DNA of 64,000 bases from Candidatus Pelagibacter sp. IMCC9063 (lineage in GTDB: Bacteria > Pseudomonadota > Alphaproteobacteria > Pelagibacterales > Pelagibacteraceae): contig NC_015380.1 of the NCBI RefSeq assembly GCF_000195085.1, positions 792,001-856,000 of the forward strand. Reading direction: 5' to 3'. Below are positions 18,139 to 27,583 of this stretch, in pieces. Made by a program: the position numbers and the translations under genes. Each line of letters begins with the position of its first letter. The first letter of the stretch is position 1. The notes under the pieces are model-generated. The model ran no database searches and was not told where the DNA came from. It worked only from the letters and a program-made list of their open reading frames with translations.

Positions 18139-18792
18139 ATGTTAGAAATAATTTTTCCAAAAATACACAAAGAAGGTAAAAAGATATTAACAATAACTCT
18201 TTCAATCAACTTTTTGGTATTTTTTTTATCTGAGACATTAGGATTGTTACTAATTATTATTAATGTTTGGGTTTATTACTTCTTTAGAGATCCTGATAGA
18301 GTTTCCATAGGTGATGATAATTACCTTGTTAGTCCTGCAGACGGAAAGATTAGTATGATTACAGAATGCAATGGTCCCAAAGAAATTGGAATGGAAGAAA
18401 AAACATTTACTAGAGTCAGCGTTTTTATGAATGTGTTTGATTGTCATGTGAATAGAGTTCCTACTAAGTGTGATATAGAAGAGATTTTTTACAAGCCTGG
18501 AAAGTTCATCAATGCTTCACTAGATAAGGCTAGCGAACACAATGAAAGAAACATTTTAAAAGTAAAAGGAAAAAATGGAGACGAGTTTGCAATTGTTCAA
18601 ATTGCAGGATTGGTTGCTAGAAGAATTGTTTGCGAAACGGATGTTGGAAAAGAATTGAATCAGGGAGATAGATTTGGAATTATTCGTTTTGGAAGCAGAG
18701 TTGATTTGTATTTTGACAGTAGTTACCAACTTTTTGCAAAAACTGGCCAAACAGTTGTTGCTGGTGAATCCTTATTGGCTAAAAAAAAATAA
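18139..18792 (+). CDS. psd: Phosphatidylserine decarboxylase proenzyme (short, PSD-A type)
   Basis: The 217-residue membrane protein makes phosphatidylethanolamine. Hydrophobic helices lie around residues 16-48. SPADGK (65-70) and FMNVFDCHVNR (96-106) are conserved. Self-cleavage should occur at G185-S186 in IRFGSRVDL, forming the pyruvoyl group. The length fits the short subfamily, which lacks the large N-terminal region of E. coli Psd. The start is the ATG at 18139; the open frame extends upstream only as antisense of icd. A TATAAT lies at 18130-18135, too near to be a normal promoter for this ATG. pssA follows 20 bp downstream. Confidence 0.93.
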   Translation: MLEIIFPKIHKEGKKILTITLSINFLVFFLSETLGLLLIIINVWVYYFFRDPDRVSIGDDNYLVSPADGKISMITECNGPKEIGMEEKTFTRVSVFMNVFDCHVNRVPTKCDIEEIFYKPGKFINASLDKASEHNERNILKVKGKNGDEFAIVQIAGLVARRIVCETDVGKELNQGDRFGIIRFGSRVDLYFDSSYQLFAKTGQTVVAGESLLAKKK

Positions 18793-18812
18793 GTATATAA
18801 AATACACCTGCT

Positions 18813-19592
18813 ATGAAAAAAGCAATTAGTATAAGATCAGTTATACCAAATATTATTACCGTACTGGGTTTGAGTTTAGGTTTAACCGCAATTAAATTTA
18901 CCTTAGTTCAAAATTTTCACAGCGCTATCATATGCATTGTGATAGCTGCAGTTCTAGATGCTGCTGATGGTAGAATAGCAAGATTAATAAAAGGAACTTC
19001 AAAGTTTGGTGCCGAATTAGATTCTTTAGCTGATTTTGTAAATTTTGGTGTTGCTCCAGCTTTGATGCTTTATATTTGGGATTTAAATGTTTATGGAAAC
19101 TTGGGGTGGGTGGTTACATTAATTTATATTATTTGCTGCTGTTTAAGGTTAGCAAGATTTAATCTCACGTCTAACATTGTCAAAAATCCAATTTTAGATA
19201 ATTTTTTTACAGGAGTCCCATCACCAGCTGGAGCAGGTATTGTGCTACTGCCTATTATTATTAGTTTAGGAAATTTTTCATTTCTTTTAGATGAAGCGCA
19301 GTATTTTCCAGTTATTATTATCATTATTTCCTCATTTTTAATGATCAGCAAAATTCCAACCTATGCTTTTAAAAAAATAAAAATTACCAAAGCTTACGTT
19401 TTATTAATTATGTTGTTTTCAGTTTTGTTATTTGGTTTCTTGATTACCTATACTTTCAATACTCTTTTTGTAATAGGAGTCATGTATTTAATGTCAATAC
19501 CTGCAAGTTTTTTTCACTTAAGATATCTTAAAAATAAACATAATTTAAAAACAGACTCTGATGAAAGTTTAATTTCAGAAGATGTTTTGTAA
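18813..19592 (+). CDS. pssA: CDP-diacylglycerol--serine O-phosphatidyltransferase
   Basis: The 259-residue integral membrane protein makes phosphatidylserine, the substrate of Psd. The CDP-alcohol phosphatidyltransferase signature is complete: D49, D52, G53, A56, R57, G66, D70 and D74. About seven or eight hydrophobic helices follow. psd-pssA pairing is standard in alphaproteobacteria. It is cotranscribed with psd by spacing. Confidence 0.95.
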   Translation: MKKAISIRSVIPNIITVLGLSLGLTAIKFTLVQNFHSAIICIVIAAVLDAADGRIARLIKGTSKFGAELDSLADFVNFGVAPALMLYIWDLNVYGNLGWVVTLIYIICCCLRLARFNLTSNIVKNPILDNFFTGVPSPAGAGIVLLPIIISLGNFSFLLDEAQYFPVIIIIISSFLMISKIPTYAFKKIKITKAYVLLIMLFSVLLFGFLITYTFNTLFVIGVMYLMSIPASFFHLRYLKNKHNLKTDSDESLISEDVL

Positions 19593-19616
19593 TATAATTT
19601 TACTTGCATTATTGTT

Positions 19617-20243
19617 TTGAAAAAATTTCAAAAAAAAAATTTAAGTCATAGCTCTAAGCTTTGGTTAACTAGACAATTAAATGATCCTTTAGTAGCTGAG
19701 GCTAAAAAACAAAACTATCGATCTAGAGCTATATTTAAGTTTTTAGAAATTAATGAGAAGCATCAATTTTTGAAAAATAATTTAAATATAATTGATCTTG
19801 GGGCTGCTCCTGGAAGTTGGTCTCAACACACAAGTAAAATTAATAAAGACGGAGTTAATATTGCGCTAGATCTATTGGATACAAAACCTATTAATAATTG
19901 TAAAATTATCAAAGGAGATTTTACTTCCGATGAGGTACAAAACAAATTAGTCAATTTGTTAGAAGGAAAAAAATTTGATATAGTTTTGTCAGATATTGCA
20001 GAAAACTCTACTGGGAATAGATCCTTAGATTCAATGAGAAGCAACATCATCACAGTTGAAGTGATGAAATTTTCACTAAAGCATTTAAAAAAAAATGGTA
20101 AGATTCTAATTAAGACCTTTTCAGGAGTGGGCAATGAAGAAGTTGTGGATATGGCAAAAAAGAACTTCTCAAAACACATCTTTATTAAGCCAAAATCAAG
20201 CAGGAAAGATTCAAAAGAGCTCTATTTGTACTGTATTTTATAA
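19617..20243 (+). CDS. rlmE: 23S rRNA 2'-O-ribose methyltransferase RlmE (FtsJ/RrmJ)
   Basis: The 208-residue SAM-dependent enzyme methylates U2552 of 23S rRNA in the family. SAM-binding IIDLGAAPGSWSQ begins near residue 60. The N-terminal SKLWLTRQLNDPLV and YRSRAIFKFLEI, and DIVLSDIAENSTGNRSLD, are typical. The start is a TTG at 19617; no ATG or GTG fits before the conserved N-terminal block. Length matches the family. It lies between pssA and guaB with its own 24-bp upstream gap. Confidence 0.92.
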   Translation: MKKFQKKNLSHSSKLWLTRQLNDPLVAEAKKQNYRSRAIFKFLEINEKHQFLKNNLNIIDLGAAPGSWSQHTSKINKDGVNIALDLLDTKPINNCKIIKGDFTSDEVQNKLVNLLEGKKFDIVLSDIAENSTGNRSLDSMRSNIITVEVMKFSLKHLKKNGKILIKTFSGVGNEEVVDMAKKNFSKHIFIKPKSSRKDSKELYLYCIL

Positions 20244-20247
20244 TTTA

Positions 20248-20276
20248 TTGACATTTGTCCGTAGGCAAAATAAATA
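20248..20276 (+). promoter_or_regulatory. Promoter of guaB, likely giving a leaderless mRNA
   Basis: TTGACA (20248-20253), a 17-bp spacer, then TAAATA (20271-20276). The ATG begins at 20282, five bases after the -10 element, so transcription would start at or next to the initiation codon. Confidence 0.7.
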
Positions 20277-20281
20277 GGATT

Positions 20282-21739
20282 ATGGAACCAAATAAAGGCC
20301 TTACTTTTGATGATGTATTGCTAGTACCAAAGAAATCATCTCATTTACCCTCACATTCTATCACTAAAGCATTTCTAACTAACAACATTGAATTAGGTAT
20401 CCCAATTATATCAGCCGCAATGGACACGGTTTCCAATTATCATTTGGCAATCGCGATTGCTCAGCTTGGTGGAATGGCATGTATTCACAAAAACATGCCT
20501 GTGGAAGAGCAATCACTGCAGATTAAAAATGTAAAAAAGTTTGAATCCGGAATGGTGATTAATCCAATCACTATAGGACCAGAAAGCGATATCTCTGATG
20601 CTATTAAATTAATGTCATCTAATAAAATTTCTGGAATACCTGTTGTCGATAATAACAAAACATTAGTAGGCATTATTACGAACCGTGATTTAAGGTTTGC
20701 CAAAGACACAAAAACAAAAGTTAAATCTTTAATGACCAAAAAAGTTGTAACCGTCGATCAAGGTGTGAAGCTAGAAAATGCTAAGAAATTACTACATGAA
20801 CATAGAATAGAAAAATTAGTTGTAGTAAATAAAAAATTTCAATGCGTTGGATTAATTACAGTTAAAGATTTGGAAAAATCACAATTATATCCAGATGCCT
20901 CAAAGGACAGTAAGCAATCACTAAGAGTGGCAGGCGCAATAGGAGTTGGTGAAGAAGGATTGGTTAGAGCGGAACATTTAATTAATAGTGGTGTGGATGC
21001 TTTAATTCTAGATACAGCTCATGGACATTCATCTTCTGTTCTGACTGCATTAAAAAATATTAAAAAGAAATTTAAATTTAAAAATATTATTGTGGGAAAT
21101 GTAGCAACAGCTGATGCTGCAAAAGAACTTGCTGATTTAGGAGCCGATGCAATTAAAGTAGGAATTGGTCCAGGCTCAATATGCACAACTAGAGTTGTTG
21201 CAGGAGTGGGGGTTCCTCAATTTACAGCCATCCAAAATGTTGCTAACGGATTAAAAAATTACAAAACTAAAATTATAGCAGACGGAGGAATAAGATACTC
21301 TGGAGATATCGCAAAAGCTATAGGTGCTGGAGCTGACATAGTGATGGTCGGATCTTTATTTGCTGGAACTGACGAGGCACCTGGTGAAATTTTTTATTAC
21401 CAAGGTAGAAGCTATAAGTCTTACCGAGGCATGGGTTCTCTAGCTGCAATGGCAAAAGGTTCTGCTGATAGATATTTTCAACAAGATGTTTCAGATGCTT
21501 TAAAATTAGTTCCAGAGGGGATTGAAGGAAGAGTTCCTTATAGAGGTCCTGTAAGAAATATTATCAATCAGTTGGTAGGAGGATTAAAATCATCCATGGG
21601 CTATGTTGGAGCCAAAACTATTGCAGAGTTAAAGAAAAAAGCTACTTTTGTTGAAATCACCAATTCTGGAATCAAAGAAGGCCATGTTCATGATGTTCAG
21701 ATAACTAAACAGTCACCTAATTATCCAACCGAAAGTTAA
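20282..21739 (+). CDS. guaB: Inosine-5'-monophosphate dehydrogenase
   Basis: The 485-residue enzyme oxidises IMP to XMP, the first step toward [14 protein letters not shown] opens the barrel. Two CBS domains occupy about residues 90-205. The catalytic cysteine loop [17 protein letters not shown] and the flap [10 protein letters not shown] are present. I chose the ATG at 20282 over an in-frame GTG at 20255, because the GTG lies in the promoter spacer and the family begins near this ATG. A small TPR gene and guaA follow immediately. Confidence 0.97.
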   Translation: MEPNKGLTFDDVLLVPKKSSHLPSHSITKAFLTNNIELGIPIISAAMDTVSNYHLAIAIAQLGGMACIHKNMPVEEQSLQIKNVKKFESGMVINPITIGPESDISDAIKLMSSNKISGIPVVDNNKTLVGIITNRDLRFAKDTKTKVKSLMTKKVVTVDQGVKLENAKKLLHEHRIEKLVVVNKKFQCVGLITVKDLEKSQLYPDASKDSKQSLRVAGAIGVGEEGLVRAEHLINSGVDALILDTAHGHSSSVLTALKNIKKKFKFKNIIVGNVATADAAKELADLGADAIKVGIGPGSICTTRVVAGVGVPQFTAIQNVANGLKNYKTKIIADGGIRYSGDIAKAIGAGADIVMVGSLFAGTDEAPGEIFYYQGRSYKSYRGMGSLAAMAKGSADRYFQQDVSDALKLVPEGIEGRVPYRGPVRNIINQLVGGLKSSMGYVGAKTIAELKKKATFVEITNSGIKEGHVHDVQITKQSPNYPTES

Positions 21740-22155
21740 ATGAAGTTTTTTATTATAATTATATTTTTTTTATATAGTGTCAGTTCATATTCAGCAGAGA
21801 ATAATTTTTTCACTAAAGGTAAAACTTTATTTGATCAAAAAAAAATTACAGAATCAAAAATAGAGTTTGAAAGAAGTTTAGTTTCTGACCCTAAACACGT
21901 TAATAGTTATATTTTCCTATCTAAAATTTTTTCAGAAACAAAAAAACAAGACGAGGAAAAAAAAATTTAACAACTGCTTTATTACTTGATTCTAAAAATG
22001 AAGAAGCTCTTTACTTGATGTCCTTGCTTAATATTAAAGAGGGGGATTACAAATCCTTAGAAAAAAACTATTCTATTTTAAAGCTTAATTGCTCTAAGTT
22101 TTGTGATCAGCTAGAGGATTTAAACAAATCAATTAAAAAATTTAACAAATCATGA
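21740..22155 (+). pseudogene. Small TPR-like exported protein, frame broken in poly-A
   Basis: The first part (21740-21970) has a signal peptide ending near SYSAENN and the first half of a tetratricopeptide-like helix pair. Translation stops at 21968. One extra A in the A9 run at 21957-21965 restores the frame, which then runs through LLLDSKNEEALYLMSLL (a second TPR-like helix) to a TGA at 22153-22155 overlapping the guaA ATG. The rejoined protein is about 138 residues. Either a homopolymer sequencing error or a real frameshift. Function unknown; the position in guaB-guaA suggests only cotranscription. Confidence 0.6.
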
Positions 22156-23710
22156 GCAAGGCAGTATCTGGCCAAAAAGTCTTGATTGTAGACTTTGGCT
22201 CTCAAGTTACACAACTAATTGCAAGGAGAGTTAGAGAACAATCCGTTTACTGTGAAATCATTAGTTTTGAAAATTTTAATAAACTTAAATCCATTGAAAA
22301 TACCAAGGGCATTATTTTATCAGGTGGCCCATCCTCAACATCTGAAGCGAAATCTCCAAGAATTAAAAACTATGGCTTATTAAAAAACATTCCAATCCTA
22401 GCCATTTGTTATGGCCACCAGCTAATAGCTAAAAAATTTGGAGGTAGGGTTAAATTTACAAATAAAAAAGAATTCGGAAGAGCTGAAATTTATGAAAAAT
22501 CTAATTCATTACTCACTAAGGGTTTCTTTAAGCAAAAAAAAAATACCGTTTGGATGAGTCATTCAGATCAAGTGATTAAAATAGGAGATGGCTTTTCGGT
22601 TGTAGCTGCTACTAAAAATGCAAAGTACGCAATTACCCAAAACATTAAACAAAAAATTTATACCGTTCAGTTTCATCCTGAAGTAGTTCACACCAATCAA
22701 GGAAAGCTTATTTTTAAAAATTTTATTTTTAATATTTGTAAATGTGAAAAAAATTGGACAGATAAATCCAAGCTAGAAAAAATAATTTTTGAAATTAAAA
22801 AAACCGTAGGAAAGAAAAAGGTTTTATGTGCCTTATCAGGAGGTGTGGACAGTAGTGTATTAGCGCACATATTAAAAAAAGCATTAAATAACAGGGTTTA
22901 TTGTGTTTACATAGATACAGGTCTGATGAGAAAAAACGAGAGCAAGGAAATTGTTTCTATCTATAGAAAAAAATTTAAAAAAATTTTATTTATTTAAACG
23001 AAGGACCACTATTTCTAAAAAATTTACACAAAGTGTCTGACCCCGAGAAAAAAAGAAAAATAATAGGAAAAACTTTTATAAAAGTATTTGAAAATTTTTC
23101 CAAACAAAACAAAGGAATTGATTTTTTAGCCCAAGGAACACTTTATCCAGACATAATAGAAAGCCAAAGCTTTTCTGGAAGCCCTAGTTCTAAAATTAAA
23201 TCGCATCATAATGTTGGCGGTCTTCCTAAAAAGATGAATTTTAAATTAATCGAACCATTCCGTGAAATGTTCAAAGATGAAGTTAGAAAGCTTGGAAAAA
23301 AAATGAACATCGAAAGCACTATTCTTGATAGACACCCCTTTCCAGGACCAGGATTGGCTATTCGAATTTTAGGCTCTATTAGCAATAATAAAATTAAAAT
23401 TTTACAAAATGCTGATGATATTTTTATAAGAGAATTGAAAAAAAAGGGTTTATATAAAAATATATGGCAAGCGTTTGCTGCATTGCTTCCAGTAAAATCA
23501 GTTGGTGTGATGGGGGATAGTAGAACGTATGATTTTGTATGTGCCTTAAGAGCGGTCACTTCTACTGATGGCATGACAGCTGATTTTTATAATTTTAATT
23601 ACAAGGATATCTCTGATATTAGTAACAAAATTGTAAATGAGGTTAGCGGTATCAATAGAGTTGTTTATGATATTACCTCTAAGCCACCAGGAACTATAGA
23701 ATGGGAGTAA
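22152..23710 (+). pseudogene. guaA: GMP synthase (glutamine-hydrolysing), frame broken in poly-A
   Basis: GuaA turns XMP into GMP using glutamine and ATP. The first segment (22152-22997) carries the glutaminase domain with the catalytic cysteine in AICYGHQ and the His/Glu pair in VQFHPEV, then the ATP-pyrophosphatase loop ALSGGVDSS. It stops at 22997. The second segment picks up in a +1 frame with [20 protein letters not shown] and includes [12 protein letters not shown] and the C-terminal KPPGTIEWE. One extra A in the A7 run 22977-22983 (or 22967-22973) gives a full 519 residues. As the only route to GMP seen here it is unlikely to be truly dead. Confidence 0.9.
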
Positions 23711-23715
23711 AACAA

Positions 23716-24045
23716 ATGTATATCTCAGTAACAGGTCTAAAACCAAAAGGTTTAATTGGCTGGATACGATTCTGGATATTAACAATTCCAGCAGCTAAGG
23801 ATGCTCAAAAAGCTGATGGAATACTGCATTGCGTGTTTAAATCTCGCAACGGGTTCCAACACACATTAACTGTGTGGAAATCAAAGAAACATATGCTAGG
23901 TTATTTGAGATCTCCAGCCCACGCAAAGGCTATGAAAAACTTTTCAAAGATTGGTGACGGAAAAACATATGGCTATGAAGCAGATGCTATCCCAAGTTGG
24001 GAAGACACATTGCTTGAGTGGGATAAAAATGGACGAATCCACTAA
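23716..24045 (+). CDS. DUF3291 / spheroidene-monooxygenase-like small protein
   Basis: The 109-residue protein has a ferredoxin-like alpha-beta pattern. QHTLTVWKSKKHMLGYLRSPAHAKAMK resembles the core of dimeric DUF3291 and CrtA-like proteins (antibiotic monooxygenase fold). I chose the ATG at 23716. An earlier ATG at 23701 overlaps the end of guaA and adds five residues. Function is unknown. Confidence 0.5.
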   Translation: MYISVTGLKPKGLIGWIRFWILTIPAAKDAQKADGILHCVFKSRNGFQHTLTVWKSKKHMLGYLRSPAHAKAMKNFSKIGDGKTYGYEADAIPSWEDTLLEWDKNGRIH

Positions 24046-24119
24046 GATTTGTTAGAAAATGGTTACCAATTTTTCTTAACTAAGTGTGACTAAAAAATAA
24101 TTTCACCTGAAATAATTGA

Positions 24120-24911
24120 ATGGGAATAAAAAAAAATAATAAAATTAAAATTTATTGTAAGCAAAAGCGACCCTTGGTCTGTCTTACTGCTTACAACAAA
24201 CATATGGCCACTATTCTGGATCCTTTTTGCGATTTATTGTTAGTTGGCGATTCATTGGCGATGGTACTTTATGGAGAAACCAGTACTAATAATGTATCCT
24301 TACAAACTATGATTGAGCATGGAAAATCTGTAGTAAAAGGATGCTCCAAAAGCATTATTATTGTAGATATGCCCAAAGGAACTTATGAAGTTTCAGCAAT
24401 AGTAGCTCTTAAAAATGCAAAAAAAATCTTAAAAGAAACTGGTTGTGACGGAGTAAAATTAGAAGGTGGTGTAAAAATTTCACATACCATCAAGCTTTTA
24501 GTTAAAAATAAAATACCAGTTATGGGGCATATTGGACTTATGCCACAACAAGTAAAGCATCCGAAAAATTACAAGGTAAAGGGAAGGTCGTTAGATGAGC
24601 AGGAGTTAATTATAAATGACTTAAAGGCAGTAGAAAAAGCTGGAGCCTTTTCTGTAGTAATTGAGGCTGTCACTGAGAAATTGGCTAATAAATTAACTAA
24701 ACTTTCTAAAATTAAAACCATAGGAATTGGCGCAAGCAAGAAATGTGATGGACAGATTTTAGTAACGGAAGATCTGTTAGGTTTTTTTAGTAAAAATGCT
24801 AAATTTGTTAAAAAGTATGCTGATATAAGCGGCTTTATCAGCAAAGCTATTAAAAAATTTAAATCTGATGTAATTAAAAGAAAGTTTCCATCAAAAAAAA
24901 ATGTTTATTAA
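24120..24911 (+). CDS. panB: 3-methyl-2-oxobutanoate hydroxymethyltransferase
   Basis: The 263-residue enzyme adds a hydroxymethyl group to 2-oxoisovalerate for pantothenate and CoA synthesis. LLVGDSLAMVLYG holds the metal-binding Asp. VKLEGG and the strand with PVMGHIGLMPQ are conserved (near residues 110-143), and the catalytic Glu lies in VIEAV. The length fits the family. It starts at the ATG at 24120 without a strong ribosome site. yfgM begins directly at its stop codon. panC is not in the window. Confidence 0.95.
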   Translation: MGIKKNNKIKIYCKQKRPLVCLTAYNKHMATILDPFCDLLLVGDSLAMVLYGETSTNNVSLQTMIEHGKSVVKGCSKSIIIVDMPKGTYEVSAIVALKNAKKILKETGCDGVKLEGGVKISHTIKLLVKNKIPVMGHIGLMPQQVKHPKNYKVKGRSLDEQELIINDLKAVEKAGAFSVVIEAVTEKLANKLTKLSKIKTIGIGASKKCDGQILVTEDLLGFFSKNAKFVKKYADISGFISKAIKKFKSDVIKRKFPSKKNVY

Positions 24912-25481
24912 ATGTCAAACGAATTAGACAATCAAGTATCAGAAAGTGTCTTTAATGATAAAATATCAAATTTTTATCAAAAGAGAAAATATTATATAAT
25001 AGGATTAGCTATCCTGATTGTTTTAGTGCCTATTAGTTTTCAGATATTTTTAACTCTAGATGAAAAAAATAATTCAAAAGAGTTAGAAAAATACAGTGAG
25101 ATAATTATTGGCAAGGATAAGAAAATACAAGAAGTTGAGCTAGAAAAATTATTACAATCCAACAATGAAAGTGTTTCATTGCTTGTCTTAAACCAATTAC
25201 TTGAAATTAACAAAGATTCAAAAAAAAAATCAATTTCATTTATTGACCAGTTATTAAATGCCAATAAATTTTCTGAGAAAAATATAAAATTTTTAAAAAT
25301 TAAAAAATCTTTATTGGTATTTGATACCGCCACTGAAGTAGAAATGTTAAATTTAATAGACTTAAAGAGCAAGGATTCTGCTTTTAGAAAAATGTCTTTC
25401 GAAATTATGTATGATTTTTATATTAGCAAAAAACAAAATTTAAAAGCCAATGACCTCAAGAGGTTAATTGATGAGAACTAG
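24912..25481 (+). CDS. YfgM-like membrane-anchored periplasmic protein
   Basis: The 189-residue protein has a cytoplasmic N-terminus, one transmembrane helix at about 29-47, and a helical periplasmic part of TPR type. It sits directly before bamB and der, the same order as E. coli yfgM-bamB-der. In E. coli YfgM associates with the Sec translocon and periplasmic chaperones. The sequence similarity is weak, so the assignment rests mainly on topology and position. Confidence 0.6.
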   Translation: MSNELDNQVSESVFNDKISNFYQKRKYYIIGLAILIVLVPISFQIFLTLDEKNNSKELEKYSEIIIGKDKKIQEVELEKLLQSNNESVSLLVLNQLLEINKDSKKKSISFIDQLLNANKFSEKNIKFLKIKKSLLVFDTATEVEMLNLIDLKSKDSAFRKMSFEIMYDFYISKKQNLKANDLKRLIDEN

Positions 25482-26778
25482 TCTCATCCTATTTCTTTCT
25501 TTCCTTTTATTAAATTGTTCTAAAGAAGTTGAGCTAGGAATAGATATAGAGAAGCTTAAAAACGACGGAATAACTGTTTTAAAAAAAATAAATAATTCAG
25601 AAAAATTGAATGAAAAAAAGTCTTTAATATCTAAAATTAATTTAGAAAATCCTGGTAATTTTAAGAATTGGAAACATCCTAATTTTAATTTTCAAAACTT
25701 AGTTCCACATCCAAAATATGAAGGAAATTTTTCTAGCATTAAAAAAACTTATAAATTCAAAAAAACAAAACAAAATACTTACATAAAAAATATTATTAAG
25801 GTTAACAACAAGATTGTTTATGTTGATGATTTTAGTAATTTGCATATTCTAGATGAGAATTTAAATTTGATGAATAAATTTCAAATTTATAAAAAAAAAC
25901 TATTTAAAAAATATTCTTTAAAGTTCTCTATAGCATCGAATGATAATTTTGTTTATGTTGCAGATAATTTAGGAGGAGTGTTAGCATACGATATTGTTAA
26001 TTTTAAATTAGCCTGGAGAATAGAGCTGGGAGTTCCTTTGTTGTCCAACATGGTTCTTTATAAAGAAAATCTTTTTGTTACCAACTCAAATGGAAAAATT
26101 TTCTCTCTAAATTCTATAGATGGAAAAGTTAACTGGAGCTACGAAACAGGCTCCTCTGGAGCAAGCTCTCATAAAGCATACCAATTAGTTGTAGCTAACG
26201 GTAAACTTTTGTTTTCTAACGATTTTGCCAATATTTATTGCATAGATCTTAAAAAACAAAATTTATCCTGGAGAATTACCCTGGAACGTGGAAGTGATTA
26301 TAGTGATGTCTCTTTTTTAAAGCTATCTAATCTGGTTGTAGAAAAAAATAATCTTTTCTTATCATCTAGCTTTGGTTTAGTTCTTAAGATTGATATTGAG
26401 ACAGGAAAAATTATCTGGTCTAACAATAACAACTCTGACATTCGACCATTAATAACAAAAAACCATATTGTATTTGTTAACCACAGAGGTATTTTTAAAA
26501 TTTTCAATAAAGAAAGTGGAAAAATTGTTTTTCAAAAAAATTTATTTGAAATTTTAAAATCTAAAAATATTAAACTAAAAAAAACAAGAGTTAGTAATTT
26601 ATTTTCTGCTTCTAATATCATTTATGTTTCCATAAACAGTAGATTTGTCTTTCAAATTAATAGTCTAAATTTAGAATCGATTGATTATTTAAAAATTTCT
26701 AAAAGTCCTCAGTCTAACCTCGTCTTTTCTGATGGATCTGTTTATTTTATATCCAACAATAAAATTTATAAAATTTAA
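25471..26778 (+). CDS. bamB: BamB-like outer-membrane assembly lipoprotein (beta-propeller)
   Basis: The 435-residue protein starts with a lipoprotein signal whose lipobox LLLNC puts the lipidated cysteine at residue 16. The rest shows PQQ-type beta-propeller repeats, for example GGVLAYDIVNFKLAWRIE, GKIFSLNSIDGKVNWSYE and GLVLKIDIETGKIIWS. BamB supports BamA in inserting outer-membrane proteins. The ATG at 25471 overlaps the end of yfgM, and its stop overlaps the der ATG (TAATG). Slightly longer than E. coli BamB (392). Confidence 0.88.
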   Translation: MRTSLILFLSFLLLNCSKEVELGIDIEKLKNDGITVLKKINNSEKLNEKKSLISKINLENPGNFKNWKHPNFNFQNLVPHPKYEGNFSSIKKTYKFKKTKQNTYIKNIIKVNNKIVYVDDFSNLHILDENLNLMNKFQIYKKKLFKKYSLKFSIASNDNFVYVADNLGGVLAYDIVNFKLAWRIELGVPLLSNMVLYKENLFVTNSNGKIFSLNSIDGKVNWSYETGSSGASSHKAYQLVVANGKLLFSNDFANIYCIDLKKQNLSWRITLERGSDYSDVSFLKLSNLVVEKNNLFLSSSFGLVLKIDIETGKIIWSNNNNSDIRPLITKNHIVFVNHRGIFKIFNKESGKIVFQKNLFEILKSKNIKLKKTRVSNLFSASNIIYVSINSRFVFQINSLNLESIDYLKISKSPQSNLVFSDGSVYFISNNKIYKI

Positions 26779-27581
26779 TGACTATTAATATTTCAATTGT
26801 AGGAAAGCCCAATGTAGGAAAGTCTACTTTTTTTAACAAAATTTTTTCTAAAAATATATCAAAAGTTGCTGATGAGCCTGGAACAACTAAGGATGTGATC
26901 TCCGAGTCTTTTTTGTTTGGTAATGAAGAGTTGGTATTTCACGATACCGGAGGACTTAAAAAAAAAGCCAAGTCTAAAGATGAAAATCAATCCTATATTA
27001 CTAAAGAATGTTTAACTGCCATTAATAACTCTTCCATTGTTATTTTTATGATGGATGCAAATGACAAGTTTACCAAAAACGATAAACAAATTTGCAGAAT
27101 GATTTTAAATAAATTTAAAACATTAATAGTTATTATTAACAAAGCTGATTTAATTAAGGATGAAATCAAAACTAGAACAAAATACTTTAACTATTATTTT
27201 GAAAATTTATTTTCAGATATTTTGATTAAGCCTCATTTCTTCTCTTCTATCATGGAAAAAAGCCCGGATGTTTTTCTTAGAAAAATTTGTAGCTTAGACC
27301 AATCTACTAAAATTATGATTAGTAACAATAAATTAAACACTTTTTTAGAAAAAACGAATAATTCCCATAGAGCTCCACAAAAGGGAAATTTTAGACCAAA
27401 AATTAAATTTTTAAAACAAGTCAACGCTAGACCTATTATTTTAAAAGCTTTTGGAACTAGATTAAAAGGAGTCAATAAAGATTATAAAAATTATTTTTTA
27501 AAACAACTGCTAAGTCATTTTGGCATTTACAATAAAGTAGTAATTATTAAGTTTGTAAATAACGAAAATCCTTTTAGCTAG
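26778..27581 (+). CDS. der: Der/EngA-type GTPase with a single G domain plus KH-like domain
   Basis: The 267-residue protein has P-loop GKPNVGKS (9-16), switch PGTT (35-38), D56-T-G-G and N121-K-A-D, then a C-terminal region (about 176-263) with HRAPQKGNFRPKIKFLKQV, the Der KH-like domain. Normal Der proteins are about 440-500 residues with two tandem G domains. The PGTTKD and DTGGLKKKAKS segments look like the second G domain, so the first is missing. No remnant fits upstream, because bamB abuts with a one-base overlap. Der is a 50S ribosome assembly factor. It is convergent with purF, 2 bp apart. Confidence 0.85.
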   Translation: MTINISIVGKPNVGKSTFFNKIFSKNISKVADEPGTTKDVISESFLFGNEELVFHDTGGLKKKAKSKDENQSYITKECLTAINNSSIVIFMMDANDKFTKNDKQICRMILNKFKTLIVIINKADLIKDEIKTRTKYFNYYFENLFSDILIKPHFFSSIMEKSPDVFLRKICSLDQSTKIMISNNKLNTFLEKTNNSHRAPQKGNFRPKIKFLKQVNARPIILKAFGTRLKGVNKDYKNYFLKQLLSHFGIYNKVVIIKFVNNENPFS

Positions 27582-27583
27582 AG

